DNA of 64,000 bases from Edaphochlamys debaryana (Eukaryota > Chlorophyta > Chlorophyceae > Chlamydomonadales). Where the stretch lies: positions 1,178,001 to 1,242,000 of the forward strand of contig JAEHOE010000018.1 of the NCBI GenBank assembly GCA_016858145.1, in the 5' to 3' direction. Shown here piece after piece: positions 10,992 through 22,900 of the stretch. Each line of letters opens with the position of its first letter. The first letter of the stretch is position 1. Below the pieces are notes generated by a model. It saw only the letters and a program-made list of their open reading frames with translations, was not told the DNA's origin and made no database searches. Both the position numbers and the translations under genes were made by a program.

Positions 10992-11973
10992 ATGGCGGCG
11001 GCGGCAGCGGCAGCGGCAGCGGCAGCGGCCCCGGCCGGCGCGGCAGCGGCAGTCGATGAGGGCAGCGGCAGCGGCAGTGGCCGCGGCGGCCTCCCTCGCG
11101 TGACGGGTTTTCGGCCCATCCCCGCCGCCGGCGCGCTGTTGCTCCGGTGCAGCTCGGAGGCGGCGCTGGAGGCGGTCGCAGGGGCGGTGCGGCGCTGGGC
11201 GGAGCAAGAGGACCAGACTCTTGGGGAGTCCGGGGGTGGCGGGGGTGAGGGGCAGGACCGGGAGAGCCCGGGACAGGCTCTTGGGCAAGCAGGGCGGCGG
11301 CAGCAGAGAGCCAGGCAGGATGCGCCACTTTACCCGGACAGGAATGACCGGGACGACAGCTCCAGCGAGTCAGGCAAGCTGGGTTGAGCGGCCGCGTGCC
11401 TGATCATGCAGCCGGTAGAGCGGGCGGCATCGTACCTTTGTTTACGGCCAGAGCATGGAGCTGGTAGCCCAAAAAGAGAGAGACGGGTCCCTACGGCTCT
11501 GCCAGCTCCAACCCCCTCGCTCCTGTCCCTCAGGCGGCGGTTGGTTCCTTGCGGATGCGGCGCGTGATCCGGACAGCTCCGACGAGGAGCTGACGCTGGA
11601 AAAGATAGTCGCGCTTGCGGAGGAGGATCGCATCCTGCAAGAACTGAAGCGTGATGGCGGCCGGGGCTTGGTGATGGCGCCCGCAAGCCTGACCTTTTGG
11701 GTCGCCATTTGCCAGGTTCGTTGGGTATGGGGGTTCCGTAACGCAGCGACTCCTGGTGCATTCGTACTTCACCTTCCACCCTTCGTACTGCCTGAACAGC
11801 CCGCGCTCCGTGACCGCACTCAGGCTCTGGAGGCGGCGCTGTGGGGGCAGGAGGAGGACGGACCCGGCGCGGGCAGGAGCCCCTCCCAGAGGCTGCGCTG
11901 GCTTGTGGCGTCGTGGGAGGGACTACAGAAGCTGCTGAGGGAGGGCGGACTGGGGGAGTTCCCCCTTGAGTAG
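10992..11973 (+). CDS. Uncharacterised protein, or 3' part of the preceding gene
   Basis: The ATG at 10992 is in the same frame as the preceding gene and 21 bp after its TGA. A poly-Ala start and Gly/Ser linker lead into VTGFRPIPAAGALLLRCSSE and EAALEAVAGAVRRWAEQEDQ, a compact beta/alpha-looking segment. The frame stops at 11387 unless an intron 11374-11533 is removed. That intron would be GC–AG (TCAG|GCAAGC ... CCTCAG) and joins in phase to GGGWFLADAARDPDSSDEE, giving about 273 residues ending at 11973. A further optional intron from 11716 (CAG|GTTCGT) would also keep frame. No family recognised. The model could be the C-terminal half of the 9438 gene, split by one stop codon. Confidence 0.42.
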
Positions 11974-12984
11974 TGGGCCTGGCAAGGCGTGCTGCGGTTC
12001 GTTTGGGGTGGGCGGGGTGGAGCACTTAGGGTCGTAGTGCAATTGGCGAGATGGGCTCAGTCGCTTGACGAAAGCGGGCAGCGAGTCGCGCGCTTGCTTG
12101 GGTGCTGGGGAGGGCTGGAAACCTGGTATGGACTGGCCTGCAGCCGACTTCTGCGAGCAGGACAGGGGAGCATTCTAGCCTTGGAAGTGCTATGGTCCCT
12201 TTGGGGGTTGGCATGTTGGTGCTGCAAAGGCGGCGGTGCGGGTGGCGAGATGGGCTCAGGCGCTCTCACGTGCGCACACCTGTACGGCAGTGCTGGGAGT
12301 GAGAGAGCTGTGGGAGCTGCGCAAACAGCTGCCTGCCGTGGGACGGCGTGAGATGATGCTTCGGTTGAGAGAGCTACGAGTGGTCGAGGGCTAAGCCGCG
12401 TTACATGTCCGATCGGAGGACTGTTGGTATCCTGGGACTTGCCACGTGCCCCGTCCCTGCTTGCACCCACGCGTCAGCCCCGGGCCTAACCGAGGGCGTG
12501 CACTCCATCCACATCATGTATCCTTCGCAATCCACCCCCACCCTGGACTGGACGACTGATGCTTGGGAGTTTGGGCCGGGCCCTTTCTGTATTCCCCAGC
12601 GTTTCCGTGCTCCCCAGCGGCGTGTGGACTCCCCGGCTGCCTCGTGAATCCTTCTCCCAACCTCCCCAAGGATTCGCAAATTTTGCAACGTGTACCCGCC
12701 CTCCTGCAGTCCAGTTCTAAGCAAGGGAGACACAACGAATGTACAACACGGACTCAACAAACACAACCCCAATGCAACGCAAAGCGCCCCAACCCGCCAG
12801 GCGATCTCAACCACTAGGTGCCTCCCACCTAGTACCCGTCTGCCCCTGCGGCAGTCCAGTCCCAAGCTCCATGTATGCAGCCAGACAGTTTGGTCTCAGA
12901 CAGCCTCACCTAAGGCGCCAAGGTCGCTGGCCTCACATGCCAGTGCCAAAGCCCCGCCTGCAACCGCAAGATCAATGGAACGCG
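11974..12984. other. Intergenic, no gene seen
   Basis: About 1 kb with only short overlapping frames and less GC-skewed sequence. It probably holds the 3' UTR of the upstream gene. No RNA gene or repeat recognised. The inverted repeat begins at its right end. Confidence 0.45.
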
Positions 12985-13752
12985 CCTTGGCTGCTGCCTA
13001 CAAGCCCCATCCCCCCTCTCAGCATCCCCAGACCAAGGACTTGAGCACGGCCCACACGCCCCGGCACGCCCGTCTCCCGTCGCTCTTCCCCTCCGCCGGT
13101 GCCGTCTGCCCCAGGCATGCCGCCGGCACGGCTGCAGGCCGCGTGGGCGATGCCGCCGCCGCCTTGCCTGGGGCCGCGCCCGCCGGCACACCTGCAGGCG
13201 CCAATGCAGCCGGCGGCTCCTGGAGCAGCTGGCTCACATACGCCTCCGCCCCCGCCGCCGCGGCCGCCACCGCTGCGTCCTCCGCCGCCTCCGCCGCCAC
13301 CGGCGCCAGCGTCGCCGTCGTCGCCACAACCGCCGGAGCCGGAAGGCTGTGGAGCTGCCGCCGCTGCTGCTGCGCTGGTCGGAGCAGAGGGGCCTCCTGC
13401 GCCTCCACGTCCGTCTGGGGCTGCCGCTGGGCGGCGTCCGTGCAGGTGGGGACCTCGAAGCCCACGTGTCGCTCCCGGGGCACGACCTTGCGGTTGAGCT
13501 TGGAGATCTCGATGTTGGTTTGCTGCTGGTCGTAAAGCTGGCGACCGCGGAGGCCCCCGCCAGTCACATCGAGGACCCAGGGGTTGCTGAGGCGCTGGAG
13601 GAGGGGGGCCATGGCCTTAAGGGGCACCAGAGGTCTCCAGAGCCGAGAACAGCGAGGACGCCATGTCGGCAAAGGAAATGGGGGGTTGCCAGAGTGTGTC
13701 AGAATGAGGTTGGCAGGATGCCTATGGGTATGTGGAGGTCACACGAGCCCTG
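12985..13752 (-). repeat. Left arm of gene-sized inverted repeat
   Basis: Reverse-complement copy of two blocks of the right arm (about 13860-13985 and 14597-15237), joined directly. Identity is very high by eye; scattered single-base differences are visible, for example near the outer end and GGG/GCCGG. The arms are separated by only about 107 bp. Confidence 0.88.
13019..13664 (-). pseudogene. Truncated inverted copy of the 13948-15203 gene
   Basis: Read on the minus strand from the ATG at 13664-13662, the copy reproduces the first 13 codons of the plus-strand gene (MASSLFSALETSG). It then jumps to sequence equivalent to about 14597 and hits TAA two codons later, because the junction shifts the frame. 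The remaining 200 or so codons of the parent's second exon stay open and nearly identical in the other frame, which suggests a recent event. The missing segment is about 610 bp and covers the rest of exon 1, the intron and the start of exon 2. Expression of a product from an internal ATG (KAMAPLLQRLSNPWVLD) cannot be excluded. Confidence 0.75.
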
Positions 13753-13859
13753 ATGTGGCCTGGAAAGACCCGTCATCGCGTTCCCGGCCCGCTTCGTAAT
13801 GGGCGTACAGATGTGCCAGTGCGCGACCACGAGCGATAACAGACCAATTGCAGCCAAAT

Positions 13860-15237
13860 CAAGGCTCGTGTGACCTCCACATACCCATAGGCATCCTGCC
13901 AACCACATTCTGACACACTCTGGCAACCCCCCATTTCCTTTGCCGACATGGCGTCCTCGCTGTTCTCGGCTCTGGAGACCTCTGGAGCTCCGTTTGGACC
14001 TTTTAGTGGCTATGCGTCTCAACTGACGGGCTATCAAGGACCCATTGCTGCCTCGGCGCCCCTCCCCATCGATGCCTGCTGGCGCCGAGGGTCAGCGGTG
14101 CCCTCGCGGCGAGTAATTTCGGAGGACGGCTACGCGCCATCTTACCAAGATGCGGCGCACAAGGACACAGACACGGCGGCGCTGGACTTGCCGCTGCCCC
14201 AGCCTGCTGGAGTTGCCGCAGCGGCGCCCCGTAGCGACACGGTTCGCGACAGGGCGTGCGCGGTCGCCAAGCCCGCCGACCGCAGCAGCTATTCTGGTAA
14301 GATAGTTGCTAGGTCAAGCAGGGAAGCATGCTTCAGAGCCCGTGTAACAAATTCCGACTACTGCCGATCGGGACATGTGTCGACCTCAGAAGTTAGCGAC
14401 GGCGCGTTCAGTTGACCTCGGTGCCCTTCCCCTCTTTGGTTGCAGACTGGGTACCTGCAGCGCCCAGTCGCTTCGGCAGTGCCGCCGTCGGGACTCTCGG
14501 CGCCTCCTCCAGCCCCGCTGCGGCGCCCCACGCTTCCCACGAGTACGCCCAACCCGCCGACCTCGCCCTCGACGACCGCAGCGCCCCCTGGCACGTGCCC
14601 CTTAAGGCCATGGCCCCCCTCCTCCACCGCCTCAGCAACCCCTGGGTCCTCGATGTGACTGCCGGGGGCCTCCGCGGTCGCCAGCTTTACGACCAGCAGC
14701 AAACCAACATCGAGATCTCCAAGCTCAACCGCAAGGTCGTGCCCCGGGAGCGACACGTGGGCTTCGAGGTCCCCACCTGCACGGACGCCGCCCAGCGGCA
14801 GCCCCAGACGGACGTGGAGGCGCAGGAGGCCCCTCTGCTCCGACCAGCGCAGCAGCAGCGGCGGCAGCTCCACAGCCTTCCGGCTCCGGCGGTTGTGGCG
14901 ACGACGGCGACGCTGGCACCGGTGGCGGCGGAGGCGGCGGAGGACGCAGCGGTGGCGGCCGCGGCGGCGGGGGCGGAGGCGTATGTGAGCCAGCTGCTCC
15001 AGGAGCCGCCGGCTGCATTGGCGCCTGCAGGTGTGCCGGCGGGCGCGGCCCCAGGCAAGGCGGCGGCGGCATCGCCCACGCGGCCTGCAGCCGTGCCGGC
15101 GGCATGCCTGGGGCAGACGGCACCGGCGGAGGGGAAGAGCGACGGGAGACGGGCGTGCCGGGGCGTGTGGGCCGTGCTCAAGTCCTTGGTCTGGGGATGC
15201 TGAGAGGGGGGATGGGGCTTGTAGGCAGCAGCCAAGG
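13860..15237 (+). repeat. Right arm of gene-sized inverted repeat (complete copy)
   Basis: This arm contains the intact gene. Its matches to the left arm are 13860-13985 and 14597-15237. The 610 bp between those blocks have no counterpart in the left arm. Confidence 0.86.
13948..15203 (+). CDS. Uncharacterised two-exon protein (368 aa)
   Basis: Exon 1 is 13948-14296 and exon 2 is 14446-15203. The donor TCTG|GTAAGA and acceptor GGTTGCAG join in phase to SYSDWVPAAPS. The start context is gacATGGCG. No family recognised. The most conserved-looking core is in exon 2: LSNPWVLDVTAGGLRGRQLY, then QQQTNIEISKLNRKVV with basic and polar residues, then RHVGFEVPTC. After that come a Gln-rich segment and an Ala-rich helical stretch that may be a coiled coil or a disordered tail. 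The end (CRGVWAVLKSLVWGC) is short, hydrophobic and Cys-flanked, and could attach the protein to a membrane. A damaged copy lies head-to-head just upstream. Confidence 0.62.
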
Positions 15238-16917
15238 GGGGGGGTGAAGGGACAAGGGAGCAGGAGCAGTGCCAGGCCCGTTGGGGTGACAGGGTAGGAC
15301 AATTAAGGCATTGCGGGTGGCTTCCACGCTCGGAAGCGGTCTGCCGCAGTGGCAGGCGCCGCAGGGTCCCGCGACGGGGCCTGGCCGACAGGGGCTTGCA
15401 AGAGGCGCCTAGTGGTTGCACGCGTCTCGAGAGGTAGACAAGCTTTGTGTTGGGTTGGGGTTCCGTTGCTTTGGATTGTGCAAGTTCTTGCGCGGAAGTG
15501 AGGACACGTAGAGAGGGCCCAGCGCCTTGACGCAGAAACCGTCGTCGGGGGGCATGGCTACAAAGGATGCATGTTGTGGCTGGAGGGCACGCCCCAGGCG
15601 ACGCCCTGGAAGGGGCTGACGCGTGGGTGCGAGCAGGAGTCATACGGGTTGCGCATCGTTAACTTCCGTCCTTTGGGCATGCCCCATGCATCCCAGGCTG
15701 TAAGCCGCGAGTTCAGTTTGTGCCACTGCACATTGCCTCGTCCCACGCCGTCCCGCGGCACACAAGACACAACACCCGACGCTCATCGCAATCTAGAACG
15801 ACAGCTCTTCAGTACCCACTTGGCTAGGCGCCCTACATCAAGTGCGGAGAAGACGTCCTCTAAATGTAGATCCTGGCAATCCTGGCACAACCCACGCAAC
15901 ACCCCACACTTTGCGCAATCTAGGTACACAACTCTGAAGTATCTACTAGGACTGTATGCGCCCTACATCATATTGCTACAAATGCTGCGATGCATTCGCA
16001 ACACGTGTAATTGACGTCCTCCGTCCTATGTAAGTCTTGGCAGCAGCCCAGTCAGGTATCCCACTACTACAACCGGCGACCACCACACACAACTTATTGC
16101 CGGGCTTTCTGCTTGCCATATTGACTTGTCATCATGCCCGCCTCACATCGGGCCCTGCCTATGTCATAGGGACTGCATGCCATGCCCACCAGCAGACGGC
16201 AGATGGCCCCTTCCCTAGGCCCTCGCCTCTTTAGGCTCCCGCCAGGCAGCCGTGTGTTGAAGGCGCGAAAGCCCAGGACCCTGCCTGGCACCCGATGCAG
16301 CGCCGCCGTGCTATAACACACGCAAGCCAAAGTGACCGAAACACCGCACCCCAACCACGGCCTGTCAAAGGCACCCGGCAACCCAAGCAACCGGCAGGTG
16401 TGCACACCACCCACAACTAAACAATAAAGTGACCGGTAGCTATCAATGCCACTCATCTCGATGCAAGCCTTGCCCCTGCGGCCGCCGCTCTACACACGGC
16501 AGCGCTCTTGTAACACGCACATGTAAAACATTGGCTTGTGTACTTGTCAAGGCGCACGCTACGTCCGAGCGGGATGCGGCGAGCCTGCAGAAAAGCAGTG
16601 CGACTGCCAGAGGCCCTCTGCATTTATCATCCAACCCGGCACCCCTCAATTAGGAACACGCGCGAAGCCAAATTGGACGGACACATCCCTTTCGCTCGTC
16701 GTGCCGGGGTCACAGCCAGCCACGCGAACGGATGAGCCCGCGTGAGCCTGATCCCAAACGTCTGTCGCATCAAGGTGCGGTAAGTGCCTTTGCAGCAGTA
16801 ATGTCTTAGCAGCGCCGCCGTGTCACCAAGGCCTGCCGAGCTAGGTCATGGGAGCGGGCCGTCGTTGAGCCCCGCAATGCAGCTTGTCTCAACCCGCTCA
16901 AAGGTATCGGAAACTGG
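15204..16917. other. Intergenic between convergent genes, no gene seen
   Basis: 1.7 kb of lower GC than its flanks, between two 3' ends. Short frames on both strands have no coding character. A TGTAA, the green-algal polyadenylation signal, occurs near 16006 and could serve the plus-strand gene, but that would make an 800-bp 3' UTR. No tRNA cloverleaf recognised. Confidence 0.4.
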
Positions 16918-19900
16918 TCAAAGGTCATCCTCCTCAGCCGCATACGCTTGCCAGATGGTGTCACGCTGCAGTGTCTCGCGCATTAGCGTCTGACGCGCCA
17001 GCGAGTCCATGCGTGCGGCCGTCGTGTAAGACCTGCCGTACATGCGGCTGCGCCGGGCCAGGCCAGCGGTTGGCCGAGCTGGGCTGGCGGTTGGGTTGAC
17101 AGCAGCGCCGCCCCACAGCGCGCTGTGCGACTGCGCCTGCGCCGCCGGCGGTACGGTCCCGAACTGCGTGAGGCTGCCGCCGCCCAATGCCGTACGCTGT
17201 CGTACGGGCCCTCGAAAGGCCTCCAGCAGGGAGGTGGCGTTGCAGAGGGCTGGGCTGGGCCCAGCGCCCGTGACGCTTCCACCGACGCCCAGCGAGGCCG
17301 GCGGGGGCCCGGACGCCATGGGGTGGGTGTGCATCGGCATCAGGGCGGTTCCGGGCGGGGGCATCCAGCTTCCGCACGCCGGGCATGCGGAGCAGCCGCA
17401 GTGTGCGCAGGGCGCGGTGGGCATCGGCGCGGCTCCAGGGCCGGCGCCGGCGCCTCCGCCCGTGCCTGCTCCTGAGTCGCTGGGCGCTGGTCCCGTTCCG
17501 GCAGCTTGGGGCGGAGCGCCGCCGGCGGAGCGCTGGCTGCCGGCTGGGAGGTAGCCGAAGCCGGAGAGGGAGGGGTGGTGCGCTCCGGACGGGCCTCGGG
17601 ACGGGGACGGAGGGCCCACAGCCGTTCCGTATGCTGGGCCGCCGGCCTGTCCCCCGGGAATAGGCACGGAGGTGGCGGCCAGGTTGCCCGCGGCCCCTGC
17701 CCATGCCGTGGCAAAGGGCGACATGCGGCTGAGGATGGAGCGCCTCGCCGCGGCGCCCATGGCTGCGATGGGCGGCTGCGGCGGCGTTGGAAGCCCGGGG
17801 GCTGGGACGGGGCCTGCAGGGCCGGCGCCGCCACCGCTGGCCGCGGCGGCGGTGGCGGAAAGGCGGGCGACATTCGGCGGCTGCGGCGCCAGGCGGGAGG
17901 GCCCGTGCGGACTCAGGGCCGCGGCTGCTGAGTACTCCGGTGGTGTGATGGAAGGCACCGCGGGCGGCATGGGCAGGTGCGACACGGACGCCTCCACCTC
18001 CTCCGCACCACCACCACCTCCACCGCCTTCCTCCGCACCCACGCCGGCGCCCGCTGCCCCTGTCCCAGTCGGCTCCGGCTCCCCACGAATACCCTCCTCT
18101 TCTAGCAAGAGCTGCACCGCGTGCGGACGCAGCCTCGGCGAGGGTATCGCCGTCTCCTGGGCGATCGGATCTGTACCCAGATCCACGCTCGCCCGCCTGG
18201 ACCGCGCGGAAGGGAGCGGCGCTGACTCAGCGTTGAGCTGACCCCCCGCTGCTGCGGCCCTGGCGGCCGCCGCCGCCGCCGCGGCCGAGTACACGTTGGC
18301 GTTCGACGCACTGGATTGGAGCTGTGCCAGAGCAGCCGTGCCGGCGTGGAGCGAACCGCCCGCGGGCGTCTCGCCACCCGGCAGTGTCGCACCTCCCGCC
18401 GACGGCGCAGGTGCGCCAGCGCCCGGCGCCCCTCCCCCGCTGCCTCCGCCTCCGCCAACGCCGCCCTCCGCCTCGATCACGGCATCGACCGCCACCCCAA
18501 GCGCCGTCGACCCGCCGCTTCCGCGATTGAGGGCCGCCGCCGCGGCGGAGGCCGGGGCCCGGTGCGCCTGCCCAGCGTACCCCATCGCCGTGCCGGGTAC
18601 GCCCGAGCCCCAGTACCCGCCCCGCTGGGCCGAGTCCGGCGGCGATGCGCCGGCCGGCCCCGCGCCCCCTCCCTCTCCGCCGCCAGCGCCGCCGCCGCCT
18701 AGGGGGGCTCCGTAAGGCATCCCCGTGGACGTCCCGGCCAGGGGCCGCTGAGCGGACCTGACGCGCGGCATGGGCTTGCCCGACGGCGGCTGCCATCCGG
18801 GCACGATCGGTGGCGGCAGCGCGCCGCCACCCACGGAGTGAGCCGCGCCCTGGGAGCCGTAGAGGCCCCCCGCAAAGCCGGGGCCGGTGGGGTTTGGGAC
18901 CACGAACGACCCAGGCTCTGGCACGGTGGTGAGTGCCAGCGCGCCCGCAACCCCCAGGGGATAGCGCTGCTGCAGGTGCGAGTGGGTGCGGGGGGTGCGG
19001 GAAGGCGAGGGCGGGTTGGACGCGCGCGCGCCCGACCAGGACCGGTCCGATGCGTCTCGCTGGCGCGAGTGGCTCCGCCCCGCCGACGGCGGCGGGCTGG
19101 GCGGTCGTCCGCCCGCCGCGCCACCCGCTACCGATGAGTCCTTGGACGCCTGCGCCCGGGCCTCCTTGGCGGCGGCCGCCGCCATCACGCCCGCCGCCGC
19201 CGCCGCGGCGCCGCCGTGTACGGCAGGCTCCTCCGGCGGCGGGCCCATGTCCCAGGGCGCGGGGCCCTTGTGCGTGTCGTGCTGAGTCAGCCACTGCCAC
19301 GGCGCCGTGATGCCGGATTTGGCGGACCGTGCGTTGGGGCCGGCGGTGCTGGGGCTCGGGTTGGGCAGGTGCGAGGAGGTGCGGCCGTTGGCCGCGAAGG
19401 CCGTGGACACAGCGTTCAGTGCGCCCGACTCGGCGGGGGCCAGGGGGTGGCCCACGGGCAAAGAGACGGACCGCTCCGCGGCCTGCTGCGCCTGCATCTG
19501 CTCCTGCACGTGCAGCGGGTATCCCATGACGGCCTGGGAGGAGGACGGGGTGGGTGGGGTGAGGGGTGGGGTAAAGGGGAAGGTCAGGAGCTGGTCGAAC
19601 TTAGGTAGCAAAAGGGGCCGGAGTCCCCGCTCAGGGAACCCAATCCTCCAAACCGCGCGCGGAGCTGCGCCCACGCCCGATCCGCCTCCCCGCCTCACCT
19701 CTGGCCCCAGGCCGTCCCGGACCATGGCTCCCTCCACCATCTCCGCCAGCGTGGACTTTAGGGAGTCATCGTCGATGTTGGCCTGAGTGGACGGTAAGGG
19801 AGGCAAGGGCATGTTACTGCAAGGGTAGTCCTGGGCAGAGATCCTGGCCATGCGCCTGCACACCGTCACTTTGAAGAGCGGAGCAGACAGGGGATAGCAC

Positions 19901-22900
19901 AATGGGATGGGCCATGTGCCCGGCACACCCAACATTCCACGCTCACCCTCTCCAGCTGCATGCACAGCCCCCCTCCCCCCGCTCACCCTCTCCAGCTGCA
20001 TGCACAACTCCTCGAACCGCACCGAGGGCTCCCCCTGCAGGCAGTCCAGCGCCCCCTCCAGCAGAGCAACCAGCTCGCACCAGTCCTGAAAGGACCGGGG
20101 GAGGTGGAGGCGTGGAGAAAAGGTTTGCTTTGCCAGTAAGTGTGCGCGTTGTGGGAGGAGCCGAGAGGAAGAAACAAACACGCTGACGTCAGGAGGCTGT
20201 CCCGGGGGCGCCCGCACCCCCACACCACCCACCGGCATGGGCTGCACGGGCCCAGCTGGATTGACCTCCCCGTGGGCAGACGGGGACATGGTGAAGAGGT
20301 GTTTGACCTGACAGGCGTAAGGGACGGGAGAGTCAGTGAACACCAGCGGATCATTTCAGGTCATGGAGGAAACTCTGCCTGTGCTGCTGAAGGAGACCTC
20401 GTGTCTGACGGCTCCCCACGCACCAGCTCTTTGCGGACGTGCTCCAGGAGACTGAGGCGGATGGCCGGATAGATGGAGACGACCTGGTTGGAGCGAGGAG
20501 GGTGTGCCCCATTGAGGCGAAGAGGTTGCGGGGCAGCACAAGAGCAGGGACTCCTAGGTTCCTCTCCACATGGGCGAGGCCTGGCCAATGCTGCGCAGTT
20601 GCAGGCCGGGGAGGCGCAGGCGCATGCCCTGACCTGTGTCCACCCCGTCCAGTGCCCCCCGGCACCCCCCGCCGCCCCACCCTGCTGAGGTCGTGCAGTC
20701 GCAGCTCCCACAGTGAGCAGGGGGAGGCGGTGCGGAGGGTCCAGGGTCGGTGCCTAGGGTGGGGCGGGGAGCGGGAGCAAGAGGGCATGAGGAGGGCACG
20801 AGAGGTCACACAAAAATGACGGTCGGCAACACGACGTTCCTCTGCCTTCTCTCGCCCCAGCCCCCACCTGCACTGCGGCACGTCTAGGGCCAGGATGAGG
20901 CTCTCGCCCACCAGCGCCGGAGCCGTGATGTGCTGCGGAGGCTCCTTGTGCTGCGGGCGGTGGGCAGGAGAGGGAATGGCGGAGTTTGTCAGGAGCCCAG
21001 GAGTTTATGAGGACAAGTAACACTCTCTTGAGACTTCAACACTCAACCCTTGCCGTCTGCCTCAGTCCACGGCCCGAGCTCCCTCCCAAGTTCGCCTCCC
21101 ACCCACCCGCAGAGCGACCATGCGCCCTGAGCACAGCAGCCACAGCCGGTCCGCCTCGTCGCCCTGCCGGCACAGCTCCTGGCCTGCGGGGGTCGAAGGA
21201 AAGCCGGTCATGCGGTTGGTGAGCTGCACTCAGCCCGCAATCTTACTGTCCCACACAGCCCCTCCTGCAGCAGCCCCCCTCCCGCTTTCCGCTCACCCAC
21301 GATCGCCCTCACGGGCCGCATGTGCGCCGCCAGCAGCTGCTGTGCGTCCAGGTTGAGGGAGCGCAGGGCGTGCACGGACTGGATGAGGGGCAGGGACAGC
21401 TCGGAGGCGGCCTGGGGGGGGCAGGGGGAGGGGGGGGGCAAAGCGGAGGGAGGCAACGGGTGATGCAGCTTGGGGTGCAGAGTGGGATACGGGACCTCCC
21501 AGCAGCCCACATGGGACCTGCAGCGGCCGCACCTCGAACCTCAGGTACGGCGGCAGGTCGGTGAAGAGCTCCGCCTCGCCGTACTCCACCGACTGCTTGG
21601 CCACAAACACCTGGGCAAAATACTCCTGCGGAGGGGAAAGGGGGAGGCGGGGGGGCCGGGGGCCGGCGGTTCAGCGGGTATATCTTCAACCTCCGGCCTG
21701 CCCGTCACGGTCGGTCGGGGGCGGTTCCGCGTACAGTACGCGTACACAGGAGACGACAGGAGCCGTGTGCGCCCACCTGGATCCGCAGCTTGAAGTGGGG
21801 CTTCAGGCCCGTGGCGTTGTGGAGCCACTGGTTGACCTGGGAGATCTTACGCATGTGGGCCTGCAGCCTGGGGTGGTGGTGGGTGGAAGGGCGGGTGCAG
21901 GCATGCAGGGCAGTAGTGTGTGGGTTGCTGGGACATTACTAAAGTTGGATTAGGTTCCTGAGCTCAGGAGGGCGGGCGGGCGATTCAGATGGAGGCCAGG
22001 AGAAGCGCTGAGGAACGGGGGGGGGGGGGACAGGCCGGGGGGCTGCGGGGCGGAGCTCGCGCGGGTCGTCCTCACCTGATTGCGGCGTTGTTGGCTCGGG
22101 CAATGACGTTCGTGATTGTGCCCACCAGGATGCCGAAAATGACCATACCTGCAGCCCAGGCGGGCAGACGGGGGGGCGGCGAGCGGAGTGACGGTGGCAT
22201 GGCCTAAGGACGGCATGCAAGCAACCTCCATGAGCACGCGAAGCTCACGCACCGATGATCATTGCCGCGGCGATCACAACCTGCTCTCCCCACCAGCGCG
22301 GCGCGAAGTCGCCAAAGCCGGTGGTTGTGGTGGTCGTGATGATCTGCGCAGCATGCCATAACGATCAACCGAGTGCCGGCCAACGCCAACCGCCCAAGGC
22401 CGCCACCCTCAGGCCAAGCGCTCGGCCCCCGCTTGCCAAGTCGTGCGTGTGGGGCAGCACCCAGCCCATGTGCGGCACCGGTAAGCCCCAGCCCGCGCCG
22501 CGCCTCACCCAGTAAACGGCGCAGAACCATTGATATGGCTTGGCGGAATTCGGCAGATCCACCCACTCCACCGCAGTCATCCACGAGTCCTCCGGGTCGT
22601 GCTGTAATGCAGTACGGTAGGGGACGATTCGGGACGAGGAGATGCAGGGGTGAGATGGCGAGAGTCAGATGCAGGCACGGGGCAGAGACGCATCAGGCAG
22701 ACGGGTGAGAGCGAGACGCCCAGCAGCAGGAAGAAGCGTGACCCTGCCGTACGTACAATGTAGGCCATCAGGACGAGCAAGCAAGCCAGGAAGTTGATCA
22801 TGACCATGGTCTGGTACGCCACCATTACTACGAAGGGGCAGAGGGCCGTGAGGTGAGCCTTTCTACCCAGCCGGCGCAAGAGTGCCCGCTCCACCCATAT

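Noticed and set aside
12985..15237. Transposon with long terminal inverted repeats
   Set aside because: The repeated unit is the gene itself with its flanks, the arms are unequal, and no transposase or target-site duplication was found.
14687..15643. Long minus-strand frame opposite the two-exon gene
   Set aside because: It is the antisense of exon 2 plus 3' flank. Its composition (Ala/Arg/Ser runs) is a by-product of GC-rich third positions, and the plus frame has matching splice signals.
15204..16917. tRNA or other structured RNA in the AT-richer gap
   Set aside because: No cloverleaf, no box A/B pair and no snRNA signature could be traced by eye.
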